From Tachypleus tridentatus (Eukaryota > Arthropoda > Merostomata > Xiphosura > Limulidae), in the NCBI RefSeq assembly GCF_004210375.1, contig NC_134837.1, positions 16,313,798-16,377,797 on the forward strand: DNA of 64,000 nucleotides, in the 5' to 3' direction. The translations under genes and the position numbers were made by a program. Shown piece by piece: positions 1 through 10,012 of the stretch (positions are counted from its first letter, which is position 1; each line of letters begins with the position of its first letter). The notes under the pieces are model-generated. The model was given only the letters and a program-made list of their open reading frames with translations. It was not told where the DNA came from and ran no database searches.

Positions 1-1800
1 CACGTTGCTCTCTCGGTTAGTAAATAGTTAAAGTCTGTAGTCAGTGATTCACGTTTCTCTCTCGGTTAGTAAATAGTTATAGTCTGTAGTCAGTGATTCA
101 CGTTGTTCTCTCGGTTAGTAAATAGTTAAAGTCTGTAGTCAGTGATTCACGTTTCTCTCTCGGTTAGTAAATAGTTAAAGTCTGTAGTCAGTGATTCACG
201 TTGTTCTCTCGGTTGGTAAATAGTTAGAGTCTGTGGTCAGTGATTAACGTTGCTCTCTCGGTTAATAAATAGTTATAGTCTGTAGTCAGTGATTCGCGTT
301 GCTCTCTCGGTTAGTAAATAGTTATAGTCTGTAGTCAGTGATTCACGTTGCTCTCTCGGTCAGTAAATAGTTAAAGTCTGTAGTCAGTGATTCACGTTGC
401 TCTCTCGGTTAGTAAATAGTTAAAGTCTGTAGTCAGTGATTTACGTTGCTCTCTCGGTTGGTAAATAGTTATAGTCTGTAGTCAGTGATTCACGTTGCTC
501 TCTCGGTTAGTAAATAGTTAAAGTCTTTAGTCAGTGATTCACGTTGTTCTCTCGGTTAGTAAATAATTGTAGTCTGTAGTCAGTGATTCACGTTGTTCTC
601 TCGGTTAGTAAATAATTGTAGTCTGTAGTCAGTGATTCACGTTGTTCTCTTGGTTAGTATATAGTTATAGTCTGTAGTCAGTGATTCACGTTGTTCTCTC
701 GGTTAGTAAATAGTTAAAGTCTGTAGTCAGTTATTCACGTTGCTCTCTCGGTTAGTAAATAGTTAAAGTCTGTAGTCAGTGATTCACGTTTCTCTCTCGG
801 TTAGTAAATAGTTAAAGTCTGTAGTCAGTGATTCACGTTGTTTTCTCGGTTGGTAAATAGTTAGAGTCTGTAGTCAGTGATTAACGTTGCTCTCTCGGTT
901 AGTAAATAATTATAGTCTGTAGTCAGTGATTCACGTTGCTCTCTCGGTTAGTAAATAGTTAAAGTCTGTAGTCAGTGATTCACGTTGCTCTCTCGGTCAG
1001 TAAATAGTTAAAGTCTGTAGTTAATGATTCACGTTGCTCTCTCTGTTAGTAAATAGTTAAAGTCTGTAGTCAGTGATTCACGTTGTTCTCTCGGTTAGTA
1101 AATAGTTAAAGTCTGTAGTTAATGATTCACGTTGTCTCTCGGTTGGTAAATAGTTATAGTCTGTTTTCAGTGATTCACGTTCTTCTCTTGGTTAGTAAAT
1201 ATTCAAAGTCTGTAGTCAGTGATTCACGTTTCCCTCTCGGTTAATAAATAGTTAAAGTCTGTAGTAAATGATTCACGTTGCTCTCTCGGTTAGTAAATAG
1301 TTAAAGTCTGTAGTCAGTGGTTCACGTTTCCCTCTCGGTTAGTAAATAGTTAAAGTCTGTAGTTAATGATTCACGTTGTCTCTCGGTTAGTAAATAGTTA
1401 AAGTCTGTAGTCACTGATTCACGTTTCCCTCTCGGTTAGTAAATAGTTAAAGTCTGTAGTTAATGATTCACGTTATCTCTCGGTTAGTAAATAGTTAAAG
1501 TCTGTAGTCAGTGATTCACGTTGTTCTCTCGGTTAGTGAATAGTTAAAGTCTGTAGTCGTGATTCACGTTGCTCTCTCGGTTAGTAAATAGTTAAAGTCT
1601 GTCGTCAGTGATTCATGTTGCTCTCTTGGTTAATAAATATTTAAAGTTTGTAGTCAGTGATTCACGTTTCCCTCTCGGTTAGTAATTAGTTAAAGTCTGT
1701 AGTCACTGATTCACGTTTCCCTCACGGTTAGTAATTAGTTAAAGTCTGTAGTCACTGATTCACGTTTTCCTCTCGGTTAGTAAATGGTTAAAGTCTCTAG
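1..1800. repeat. 49-bp minisatellite array (about 36 copies)
   Basis: Units of about 49 bp follow one another from the first base of the window, each containing CTCTCGGTTAGTAAATAG and AGTCTGTAGTCAGTGATTC. The array is cut by the window edge, so its full length is unknown. Variants occur at the start of the unit (CACGTTGCTC, CACGTTGTTC, CACGTTTCTC) and in the junction (CAGTGATTC against TAATGATTC). It lies downstream of the last visible exon of the Beat-like gene and so probably sits in that gene's next intron. Confidence 0.95.
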
Positions 1801-2215
1801 TAGATACCACAAGTTGTTCTGTCTGTGTTGATTGAAGGTTAAAGTTTACGGCTAATACTTTCACATGTTCTGCCTGGCTGATTTACTGTTAAAATATATG
1901 GTAGATACCTCAAGTTGTTCTGTTCGTGTTAATCGAAGGTTGAAGCCTGTAGTGAAATTTTGAAGCTGTTCTGCTTGAAGGTAAATATTCCAAGTTACTG
2001 CGTAGCTTCATACTAAATAAACGTACTAAAAGTATTTAAAATACGTATTGTAAATAGTGTTTATATTCGTCAATTTTACAAACTTTTTGAGGAAGAGAAA
2101 CAGAGAAAATTATATTCTACGTACGTTTTCTTAACACTGTGTTTTATAAGGGTGCTTAACGCTGAGTTAAGTTATTCAGGTCATTTATATACGATTTTGC
2201 CTTTAGGTTTAATAG
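1801..2215. other. Decayed edge of the minisatellite, then unique AT-rich DNA
   Basis: Up to about 1995, weakly matching units can still be followed (for example AAGTTGTTCTGT and GTTGATTGAAGGTTAAAG), which looks like the diverged margin of the 49-bp array. After that I see no gene or repeat. Confidence 0.5.
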
Positions 2216-2310
2216 CTTTTTTGTTTTTGTTTGTTAGGAATTGGGCACAAAGACACACAATGGGTTATCTGCACTATGTATCCACCACACTGAGCCACTG
2301 TGGTGAGGTG
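2216..2310 (-). mobile_element. SINE3 fragment
   Basis: The stretch GGCACAAAGACACACAATGG followed by GTTATCTGCACTATG matches the tail and body of the short SINE3 type seen elsewhere in this window. The head is missing or unrecognisable. Confidence 0.55.
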
Positions 2311-2799
2311 GGGATTTAATGTAAGTTACTATGTTAATTATCTTCAGCTTATATTAATTAAACTTGTAACACTGCAGTTAGCAGATGGATTCAGGATGGA
2401 AAGTCGTTATCTATGTGGCCTAGCTTCTTACTAAGGATGGCTAAACACACCCTAAAGTTATCTTAAGTATGATTTCGGTCTAGATTTAGGTTTTTAGATT
2501 GCTAAGCCAGAATAAGGCACCGATTTTTGTTTTTATAGTCTCTTTCGGGATCCTCTAGTGCCATGTTTGAAGTGTTTTCGTATTTTCACTCACAAATTAA
2601 CAGGACCAAAATTGTCAGAATATGGTTTTTTTCAGCTGTTGACCTTCTTAGAGTAGTTTTAGAAATGACTGAGGACAATAGAGGAGCTTGACTGGTATAT
2701 TTGGGTCTTTGTGAATCATGGGGGTGTCTTTGAACCACACTGTTGAGCTCAAGTACTTTATTCTAGAAATATTTAATACATTTAGATTTCAGTGTAAAG

Positions 2800-2926
2800 G
2801 TCCCACGCTAGTACAGCGGTATGTTTCCGGATTTACAACGCTAAAATCAGGGGGTCGATTCCCCTCCATGGGCTGAGCAGATAGCCCTTTGTGGCTTTGC
2901 TATAAGAAAAACACACAAACACGCAC
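2800..2926 (+). mobile_element. SINE2 (tRNA-derived) with target-site duplication
   Basis: The head has the A-box-like start CTAGTACAGCGGTATG, then GGATTTACAACGCTAAAATC, then a B box GGGTCGATTCCCC. The tail is GCTATAAGAAAAACACAC. A 12-bp direct repeat, TTCAGTGTAAAG, flanks it at 2788-2799 and 2928-2939, which is the expected target-site duplication of a retroposed copy. The tRNA of origin is uncertain (the loop TTTACAA would give a Val-like TAC). Confidence 0.9.
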
Positions 2927-2995
2927 ATTCAGTGTAAAGTTAAAAAACATTAAGAAAATTTTGTTTTAAGCAAACATTACTGATTATTCACTCAC

Positions 2996-3131
2996 CATGA
3001 ACCTGCATTTTTTTTTCATCCATTATAGTTTCAAAGGAAGGTGCCTCAGCCGATACTTCACATCTGTAATTACCCTCAGAATTCATGTCTGTTTTGTTAA
3101 GAAACACGTGCCCTTCATAAGACTTTGTCAG
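2996..3131 (-). CDS. Beat-like gene, exon 3 (back half of the first Ig domain)
   Basis: On the minus strand an acceptor TATATCCATAG precedes 136 coding bases, followed by the donor G|GTGAGTG. The exon starts in phase 0 and ends in phase 1. It translates into 45 codons beginning LTKSYEGHVFLNKT and containing the Ig F-strand signature NYRCEVSAEAPSF. In Beaten-path proteins this motif (YxCEVSAEAPxF) is highly characteristic, so the family call rests on it together with exon 2. An NKT glycosylation sequon is present. The next exon, starting with two bases of a split codon, was not found in the remaining 3 kb and probably lies outside the window. Beat proteins are secreted or membrane-anchored Ig proteins that act in axon guidance as receptors for Sidestep ligands. 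No gene symbol is given because the paralogue cannot be decided. Confidence 0.85.
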
Positions 3132-3490
3132 CTATGGATATAAAGGTTAAAAAAAAAGCATAATTTAATAGCAGATTGTGAGAAATATTTGTGAAATGTT
3201 ATGTTATGAGAAATCAATACCTTTTGAAACTGGAACTAAGAGTGATCTTCCTAAACATGAATTTACATGTTTCCATTTTCCTTGAACTCGATATTCCTTC
3301 TTTTACGTTATTTCGTCAAAGTAATTTGAAAACTGAATTATTTGTTTTCATGTTTTTTTTTTTATTCTGCAGATATTTTACAACGTTTGTGTTTCGAAAC
3401 AAAGTCTTACAGAATTAATAAGACTTTGAAACTTCTGATGAAACGGATTATATTTTTAAAGTGTTTAAAAATGTATGATTTTTAAACATA
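3132..3490. other. Intronic AT-rich DNA
   Basis: Start of the intron between Beat-like exons 3 and 2. Nothing is visible apart from homopolymer runs. A 75-codon open frame here (3191-3418, plus strand) has no recognisable protein character. Confidence 0.5.
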
Positions 3491-3592
3491 CATGAATGGA
3501 TGAATGGATTAACGAGATTCCCACTGTCCCTATCTACTATCTAGCGACACCACAGCCAAGGGAACGGGCTTGGAGAAATCAGCGGGAAAAGA
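3491..3592 (+). pseudogene. 28S rRNA gene fragment (about 100 bp)
   Basis: The run GAGATTCCCACTGTCCC, then CTACTATCTAGCGA, CCACAGCCAAGGGAACGGGC and AATCAGCGGG, is the near-universal segment of eukaryotic 28S rRNA that lies around the R1 and R2 retrotransposon target sites. It is preceded by CATGAATGGA, also part of 28S, in which 8 bp (TGAATGGA) are tandemly duplicated. Small changes from the conserved sequence (GACACC for GAAACC, a shortened AAAGAAGACC) mark it as a dead copy. It ends abruptly at the join with a SINE1 in opposite orientation. Confidence 0.85.
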
Positions 3593-3802
3593 CGAGTAGC
3601 AGATAGCTACTCGAGAGCTATCTGCGCTAGCCTTCCCTAATTTAGCAGTGTAAGACCACCACTCACTGCCCACCCTTGGGCTACTCTTTTACCAACAAAT
3701 AGTGGGATTGAGCGTTGCATTATAACTCCCCCACGGCTGAAGGGAAGAGCATGTTTGGTATGAGGGGGATTATAACCCTCGGATAACGAGTTGAGTGTTT
3801 TA
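3593..3802 (-). mobile_element. SINE1, tail-truncated, fused to the 28S fragment
   Basis: The SINE1 body is readable from GCTATCTGCGCTAGCC to the degenerate head ATAACGAGTTGAGTG. Its 3' tail (AGCTTTGCGCGAAATTC) is absent. In its place is a perfect inverted repeat at 3599-3625, GCAGATAGCT and AGCTATCTGC separated by 7 bp, directly followed by 28S sequence. The head is heavily mutated, so this is an old copy. Confidence 0.85.
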
Positions 3803-3816
3803 AAGTGTTAGACTTA

Positions 3817-5446
3817 CAGTTACGACAGAAAGGGTTCGTACCCCTGCGTCCCGAGTGGTTTTTTGCTCATAACGTAAAAAAGTATCACGAGTAGTCTAAT
3901 AAAAGTATAATATATCATGAATATTATATCAACACACACCTACATAATCTTTTTATGTACATTAAACGACAAATAAACTGTTCATAAACAAATAACCAAA
4001 AATAGGAGGAGCAGAAAGTGTTCGTACAGTTCAGAACGTGTAAAAAAACTGATATTCCCGTAACAATTTTGTTTAGTTAGAAGAATAAACTACATTGTAC
4101 CATTCCAGAACTAGACACTGGGTTCATAATTATTGGAATTTAGCCAGAAAAAATGCACTTCCAGCAATTTAGCGCCGTCTCTATCATTATCTGCTTGGTC
4201 ATCATGGCGAACAGGAAACAACTGTACAGTGATTTAAAAAACCGAATTATTGTAAAATACAAGTCTCGTGTGTCTCTTTCCGGTATTGCTACACAACTTA
4301 ATGTGCCAAAATCTACTGTTCAAAGCACAATTGCCAAGTTTAAGCTTACAGGATCAACTGCTAACCTCCCTCGTTCCGGACGCCCCACTAAAATTCCAGA
4401 GAGAACCAAAAGAAAGGTTCTCAGAGAAGTTAGTAGGAACCTTCGTTTAACACGTAATGACATACAGAAACTGGTAAGGGAAACTGGGGTTGAAGTAAGC
4501 ACTCCTACAGTTACGAACATGTTACGCTCTTTTGGGTTCAAAGCATGCCATTCTTGTAGAACTCCATATTTAAAGCCTGTTCATTTAGAAGCACGATTGA
4601 GGTATGCAAGACAGCATGCGTGTAGATAAATCTTTTACCTATTGGAAGAGTATTCTTTGGCAAGACGAGACTAAAATCGAGCTTTTCAGCCACAATGATG
4701 TTCGTTATATTTTCCGTAAGAAGAGGGAACGAAATCTTCCAAAGAACACCGTCCCTGCAGTTAAACACGGAGGTGACTCAATCACGCTATGGGGTTCCTT
4801 CAGCTCTTCTGGTATAGGCAGCCTTCACCGCGTCAACGGAATCATGAAAAAAGAAGAGTACGTTGATATATTAGGCAGTTATATCAAGAATGATGCTCGG
4901 AACTTGCGGCTTGGGCGTCGTTGGATCTTCCAGAACGACAATGACCCTAAGCACACATCAAAATATGTGCAATCCTGGTTGCAGAGGGACCATATAAGCG
5001 TTCTGGAGTGGCCATTGCAATCACCCGATCTCAACCCAATTGAAAACGTTTGGCATTAGTTGAAGACCAGGGTTCATCAGCGTCATCCGAAAAACTTGCA
5101 AGAGTTGAAGACCTTCTGTAAAGGAGAATGGAAGAAAATACCAATCGAGTATTGTCAAACGATCATGGAGGACTATGAGTAGAGATTGCGCCAAGTTATT
5201 CACGTGAAAGACTACACAACTGACCATTAAAGTAGACGCACGAATATTTTCTGCCCCTCCTGTGTTTGGTTATCTGTTTATAAACAGTTTATGTGTCGTT
5301 TAATTTACATAAAAATTTATGTAGATGTGTGTTAGTATAATATTTATAAAGTACTTTATTTTCATTATCCTAATCGTGATACATTTTAAGTTATGAGGAA
5401 AAAACTACTCACGACGTAGGGGTGCGAACACTTTCTGTCGTAACTG
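3817..5446 (+). mobile_element. Tc1-like DNA transposon with long IR/DR ends
   Basis: A 1630-bp element is flanked by TA dinucleotides (3815-3816 and 5447-5448). Both ends start CAGTTACGACAGAAAG. The terminal inverted repeats extend about 215 bp (3817-4030 against 5235-5446) with mismatches. Each repeat carries a second, internal copy of the outer motif: AGAAAGGGTTCGTAC near the tip and AGAAAGTGTTCGTAC near 4013, mirrored on the right. This two-site layout is the IR/DR arrangement known from a subset of Tc1 elements. It is inserted in a Beat-like intron. Confidence 0.93.
4204..5230 (+). pseudogene. Tc1-like transposase (DD34E), broken
   Basis: The start at 4204 (MANRKQLYSDL) gives an N-terminal paired-type DNA-binding region with two helix-turn-helix units. 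The first is around IATQLNVPKSTVQSTI, followed by the linker LPRSGRPTK. The catalytic part shows WQDET (first Asp), QNDNDPKHTS (second Asp) and [11 protein letters not shown] (Glu), with 34 residues between the last two, so the triad is intact. The coding frame is broken by one frameshift between about 4604 and 4629, and by in-frame TAG codons at 5057-5059 and 5180-5182. Full length would be about 340 residues, normal for the family. It cannot make an active enzyme as read. Confidence 0.92.
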
Positions 5447-5507
5447 TAAGTATTTCATTGTAGTAATGATCACATTTGCGCAACTGAATTGGGTAGGCTA
5501 ATAATCA

Positions 5508-5717
5508 ATGTCTAATCCTGACTCCAGTAATGATCCTGACAACATTAATGATACTGACTCCAGTTATTATCCTGACAACATTAATGATCCTAACTCCAGT
5601 AATGATCCTGACAACATTAATGATACTGACTCCAGTTATTATCCTGACAACATTAATGATCCTTACTCCAGTAATGATCCTGACAACATTAATGATCCTG
5701 ACAGCATTAATGATGTG
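5508..5717. repeat. 36-bp minisatellite, about 6 units
   Basis: Repeats of about 36 bp built from AATGATCCTGACAACATTAA and TGATACTGACTCCAGTTAT. All frames stay open over about 80 codons because the unit is a multiple of three and lacks stops. Both strands being open argues against a coding role. Confidence 0.9.
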
Positions 5718-5997
5718 TATGTAAGTTTCATTTCCTCGTAACGACAAGATAGACAATTACATGACACTTAAAATATATCATAATTATTATTTACCATGAA
5801 ATAATACGTATCAGAATTATCCGGAGATTTAAAATGAACAAAGTATCAGTTTTATTGTTGTTTATAATGATAATTTCTAGTTGAGAATGTTTTAGAAATA
5901 TTTCAAGTTATAAGTTGACATGCTAAATTATTTCCTTGTAACTCCTGCCAGACTTTGAAAATAACGTCTCAGACAGAAGCATCATCTCTAAAGCCAG

Positions 5998-6275
5998 TTT
6001 GTTTGTTTATGGATTTCTCGCAAAGCTACACGAGGGCTATCTGCGCTATCCGACCTTAATTTAGTAGCGAAAAACTAAAGAGAAGGTAGATAGTCATCAC
6101 CACCCATCGCCAACCCTTGGGCTATCCTTTTACCAACGACTAGTAGGATTGACCGTTACATTATAACGTACCCACAGATGAAAGGGCGATCATCTTTGGT
6201 GTGAAGGGGATTCGAAATCGCAGCCCTCAAGTTACGAGCCAAGCGCCCTAACCACCTAGCCATGCTGCGGCTGCG
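5998..6275 (-). mobile_element. SINE1
   Basis: A full-length reverse copy, from TTTGTTTGTTTATGG (tail) through GCTACACGAGGGCTATCTGC to the head end TAACCACCTAGCCATGC. It lies in the intron between Beat-like exons 3 and 2. Confidence 0.9.
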
Positions 6276-6615
6276 CCCCCTGCAAACAGACAGAGAGCAG
6301 AAGCATTATACTGAAAACAATTCAATATGTTTTAGAAATAATATAAATGATGCAGGGGTGGTAGCCATAAATAAAGGGATATTTGGTGTAAAAAAACCGC
6401 AATTGCTTTAGACACAAGTCTCTAATATTTTGTCCTACGTGAAAATATTACTTGAATTTTTTGTTTACTGTCTTGTTATTTTTATGCGAAAAAATAAGCA
6501 AGTCACTGTTTTTGACACTCATAAGTTTTGTTTAATAAGGTTGACACGTTAAACTGTATAAAATAAACAGTTTTAAGTTAGAAACAACATCTTGAAATTT
6601 TTGCGAAATACCTAC
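6276..6615. other. Intronic AT-rich DNA before exon 2
   Basis: No repeat or coding sequence is recognised. The segment ends at the splice donor of exon 2. Confidence 0.5.
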
Positions 6616-6821
6616 ATCTATGAATATTCCCGGTAAACTGTAACTCTGTGCTGGAGGGATGTCACGTGGTACATAGCGGTAGAACTCGATGTCTTTCTTA
6701 TACCATTTCACTGCATACAGAACATCTGTTTCCAAGTCGTACGTGCAGTTAAGCCAAGCTGAACTGCCGGCTATCACTATATTTGGAATATGAAGACTGA
6801 CTAGCCGAAGACATTTGATTT
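6616..6821 (-). CDS. Beat-like gene, exon 2 (front half of the first Ig domain)
   Basis: On the minus strand, acceptor GTGTCTTTTAG opens an exon of 206 bases that ends at the donor GTAGGTATT. It begins with two bases of a split codon (phase 1) and ends in phase 0, which fits exon 1 and exon 3 exactly. The product reads IKCLRLVSLHIPNIVIAG, then SSAWLNCTYDLETD, then LYAVKWYKKDIEFYRYVPRD and PPAQSYSLPGIFID. The B-strand Cys (LNCTYDLE), the C-strand Trp (VKWYK) and the phrase EFYRYVP..PPAQ..PLPGI are hallmarks of Beaten-path first Ig domains. An NCT sequon overlaps the cysteine. An alternative donor 4 bp further (exon end 6612) would break the phase with exon 3 and is less likely. Confidence 0.88.
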
Positions 6822-7144
6822 CTAAAAGACACCAAAAATATTAAAGATGCACGATTAAAGTTCACATAACCATATTTGGAACGATGGTTTGAAGCAACTT
6901 CAGTGGTTTAATGAATTGAATTAAGGTTATTCAAATTTATTTTAGGGTTAAAAGAAATAATAACCCGAGGGGCATCTTATTCGCACTTGAACTAAATCAG
7001 ATTAAAAATCCTTTACTACTGATTCAGGTATAGCCGCCTTTAGTTTTGAGCCACTGACTGGAGGAGAGTGGTTAGTGATTATATATCATTTGTTGTTACT
7101 ACAGTTTTGTCTGCTTTTCTGAGCCACATTAGAGAATCCGCTGT

Positions 7145-7275
7145 CTGGTTTGTTGTTTGTTCACAATTTAGCACAATGCTACACTATGGACTATCTGTGC
7201 TTTGTCTACCACGGGTATCGAAACCCAGTTTATTGCGTTATAAGTCCGGAGAAATACCGCTGTGTCACTGTTTAA
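7145..7275 (-). mobile_element. SINE3
   Basis: The reverse copy includes TAGCACAATGCTACACTATGG, the box CGGGTATCGAAACCC, and GTTATAAGTCCGGAGAAATA. It is in the first intron of the Beat-like gene (6822-15753). Confidence 0.8.
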
Positions 7276-7631
7276 AACGCGGACAGCTGAAAGTGCTTAT
7301 TCAGCATTATCAAGTCTCGAACCCTGCACCCTTCGGTACGCAACCCGACACGTTAACCTCTAAAACACACCCAACCTAAGAACAAGAGAAGATTACACAA
7401 CAAGTTAACAAAACTAATATGTTTATATTAAATTAAATTGAAATACCTATTTTTATTTCTTTTTATTAACTACAACAACTTTATAACAATGAAGTTGCTG
7501 CTTTGTGATTTAAGCGTGCACTGTTGTGTTAGAGGAAATACGCTTGTATAGTGGTAGGATTGAAACTGCACACAACCTGTAGCGCTGTATTTAAAGAAAT
7601 GCACTCGTACAGCGTCCTTATGGTTAATTGT

Positions 7632-7912
7632 TGTATATATTTGTTTGTTTATTTTTAATTTCGTGCAAAGCTACAAGAGAGCTATCTGCGCTAGCCGTCC
7701 CTAATGTAGCAGTGTAAGACTAGAGGGAAGGCAGCTAGTCATCACCACCCACCGCCAACTCTTGGGCTACTCTTTTACCAACGAATAGTGGGATTGACCA
7801 TCACATTATAACGCCTCCATGACTGAAAGAACGAGCATTTTTCCTGTAACAGGGATTGGAACCCGCGGCCCTCAGATTATGAGACGAGTGTCTTATCCAC
7901 CTGGCTATGCCT
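7632..7912 (-). mobile_element. SINE1
   Basis: A full-length reverse copy from TTTGTTTGTTTATTTTTAAT to CCACCTGGCTATGCC, with the conserved body CATCACCACCCACCGCCAAC. Confidence 0.92.
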
Positions 7913-8029
7913 AATCCGTCATCGACGAGCGTGTTTGCTACATCAGCCGGAAGAGCGTCCTCTCAGTAACATAGTTGTTTGTTGTAACTTAATCATTTTT
8001 TTTTCAGATATTTTCTTGTGAGTATTCAT

Positions 8030-8145
8030 GTTTACTGTTAATAACAAAGCTGCGCAATGAGCTATTTGTGCTGTATCACCTTCGATTCTTGGATCAATGC
8101 CAAATTATCGTAATATAAGTCTTCATCTTACTACTGAGCCACCTG
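8030..8145 (-). mobile_element. SINE3, degenerate
   Basis: AATAACAAAGCTGCGCAATG, GCTATTTGTGCTGTATC and GTAATATAAGTCTTCA follow the SINE3 order, with many substitutions. Confidence 0.65.
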
Positions 8146-8692
8146 GTGGGGTATGTGGAGATATATTGTTTTGATGTGTTGGCTCAAATCCACATGAACC
8201 GGAGACTATAAAGTAAGCGGTATTTGACATATTGTATTCAGCACGTCTTAACATGTAACTATAAGATAAGATATATTTTCTAACACTATATTATAAATCC
8301 TGTTGGTTGAGTTCTTATTATGTGCTCTTCTTACAAAATAACTCTAAGAGTGTAATAGAGAATCCAGTATTAATAGATTTAATAAAACTAATGTTACTGC
8401 CTTATGACACTTAAAATTATTACAATTACATTTTGCCAGCTTAAAATATGGCGTTCATTCATTATTAATAAGAGTTTCTCATGTAACTTTTTCATATTAC
8501 GTTGAAATCGTTTTATACGGATACTTTGATTTTGTACAATTTATCTCCAATTGAATAATATATGTATAGATACTGATTTTGTAAGTAATATTTTCTTTTT
8601 ATGTAATAATATTTATATGAATACTTTGATTTTGAATGTACTATTTTGTCTCTTATTGAATAATCTGTAGACGGATACTTTGTTTTGGAAAT

Positions 8693-8816
8693 GTCCCCTG
8701 CTAGTACAGCGATATGCCTACGGATTTACAACGCTAAAATCAGGGTTCGATTCCCCTCGGTGGGCTGAGCAGATAGCCCTTTGAGGGTTTGCTATAAGAA
8801 AAACACAAAACACATA
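8693..8816 (+). mobile_element. SINE2 with 10-bp target-site duplication
   Basis: The head GTCCCCTGCTAGTACAGCG and tail GCTATAAGAAAAACAC are well preserved. TTTTGGAAAT flanks the copy at 8683-8692 and 8817-8826. Confidence 0.93.
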
Positions 8817-8892
8817 TTTTGGAAATACTGTTTCCTTTTATCAAATAATTTTTATACGGATACTTTTATCTTCTTATTGACGTTCTATAATT

Positions 8893-8998
8893 AAGTACAA
8901 AGCTACACAATGGGTTATCTGTGCTCTGCCCACTACAGGTATCGAAACCTGAATTTTAGCGGTGTGAGTTTGCAGACATGGCACTGTGGGGCGCTTTG
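8893..8998 (-). mobile_element. SINE3
   Basis: The reverse copy carries GTACAAAGCTACACAATGGG, TTATCTGTGCTCTGCCCAC, GGTATCGAAACC and GGCACTGTGGGGCG. Confidence 0.85.
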
Positions 8999-9132
8999 CG
9001 TTCATAAGAAGCACTTCTTTCTCTTATTGAATCATTTTTATATGAATGCTTTATTTTCATAAAAATTGTATTTTTTTATTAAACAATATTTATATGGATA
9101 CTTTGATTTGTAACTATTACTTTCTCTTTCAG

Positions 9133-9412
9133 TGGGCCCAGCATGGCCAAGCGTGTTAAGGCGTGCGACTCGTAATCTGAGGGTCGCGGGTTCGCATCCC
9201 CGTCGCGTCAAACATGCTTGCCCTTTTAGCCGTAGGGGCGTTAAAATGTTACAGTCAATCTCACTATTCGTTGGTAAAAGAGTAGTCCAAGAGTTGGCGG
9301 TGGATGGTGATGACTAGCTGCCTTCCCTCTAGTCTTACACTGCTAAATTAGGGACGGCTAGCACAGATAACCCTCGAGTAGCTTTGTGCGAAATTCAAAA
9401 CAAACAAACAAA
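9133..9412 (+). mobile_element. SINE1, full length, well preserved
   Basis: The tRNA-like head runs from GGGCCCAGCATGGCC through the anticodon region CTCGTAA and the B box GGTTCGCATCC. The body contains GGCGGTGGATGGTGATGACTA. The end is GTGCGAAATTCAAAACAAAC followed by CAAA repeats. The loop CTCGTAA places a CGT triplet at the anticodon, so the head is Thr-like. Confidence 0.95.
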
Positions 9413-9627
9413 CAGTGAATAACATTTATATGGATACTTTCTCTCTTATTGGACAATCTTTGAAGTAAAAATAAAGTTTATTTCGTGGATGTTGATTGTA
9501 TTTTCTCACGTGAGATTGTTTTTTTCATGTACCAAAATAATATCAATATATTTTTTTTATTTCTATTAACACCTACTACAATATACACGTTTAATATGTT
9601 TCGTGTGCAGTATTTATTTCTTTGTAT

Positions 9628-9815
9628 TTATGGTAAAGCTACTAATGTTATAGGTCGTTGTCCCTTATTTTGAGCTACAAGCCAGATGAAAACCAGCTTA
9701 TCAGCGGCACCATACTACCCACTGTCCGTTAAGGGGTTGATTGTAACTCTTATAACGCACCAATAGCTTTAACAGGGGGAATATTTAGTGGTAACGCACA
9801 GATTTAAAATTAACT
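9628..9815 (-). mobile_element. Diverged SINE related to SINE1
   Basis: The order of motifs CCCACTGTCC, GGGGTTGATTGTAAC, TCTTATAACGCACC and AGCTTTAACAGGGGGAATAT parallels the SINE1 body, but most positions differ. It is probably an older or separate family sharing the same central domain. Confidence 0.45.
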
Positions 9816-9898
9816 TACGAGTTACAAAACCAGAACTCTACGATATTGGGCAACTCGCGCCCTCTGTAGGTATTACATTAAATACTATGCATGTTTGT

Positions 9899-10012
9899 AT
9901 GCTTTCTTATAGCAAAGTCACATTGGACTATCTGATGAGTCCATCGAGGGGAATAGAACCCTTGATTTTAACGTTGTAAGTCCGTAGACTTATCGCTGTA
10001 CTGGCGGGGCGA
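9899..10012 (-). mobile_element. SINE2
   Basis: The reverse copy includes TTTCTTATAGCAAAGTCACA, the B-box complement GAGGGGAATAGAACCC and GTAAGTCCGTAGACTTATCG, ending in TGTACTGGCGGGG. Confidence 0.88.

Larger units (their letters stand above)
8495..9450. repeat. Degenerate tandem array interrupted by SINEs
   Basis: Between three SINE insertions a motif recurs about seven times: TCTCTTATTGAATAAT followed by TTTATATGGATACTTTGATT. Spacing is roughly 60-90 bp once the SINEs are removed. Examples start near 8505, 8555, 8610, 8650, 8850, 9020, 9085 and 9425. This was a tandem array before a SINE2, a SINE3 and a SINE1 landed in it. Confidence 0.7.

Noticed and set aside
2800-2880. Genuine tRNA-Val gene
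   Set aside because: It is the head of a dispersed SINE2 with a target-site duplication, and the anticodon stem does not pair properly.
4320-5227. Minus-strand open frames inside the first Tc1 element
   Set aside because: Antisense shadows of the transposase, which has clear DD34E motifs on the plus strand.
5505-5756. Asp/Asn-rich and Ile/Val-rich open frames
   Set aside because: They are by-products of a 36-bp minisatellite next to a transposon end.
7068-7379. 103-codon plus-strand open frame
   Set aside because: Most of it overlaps a reverse SINE3. No protein signature was seen.
9133-9210. Genuine tRNA-Thr gene
   Set aside because: The tRNA-like part is only the head of a repeated 275-bp SINE found some 25 times. 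Arm pairing is imperfect.
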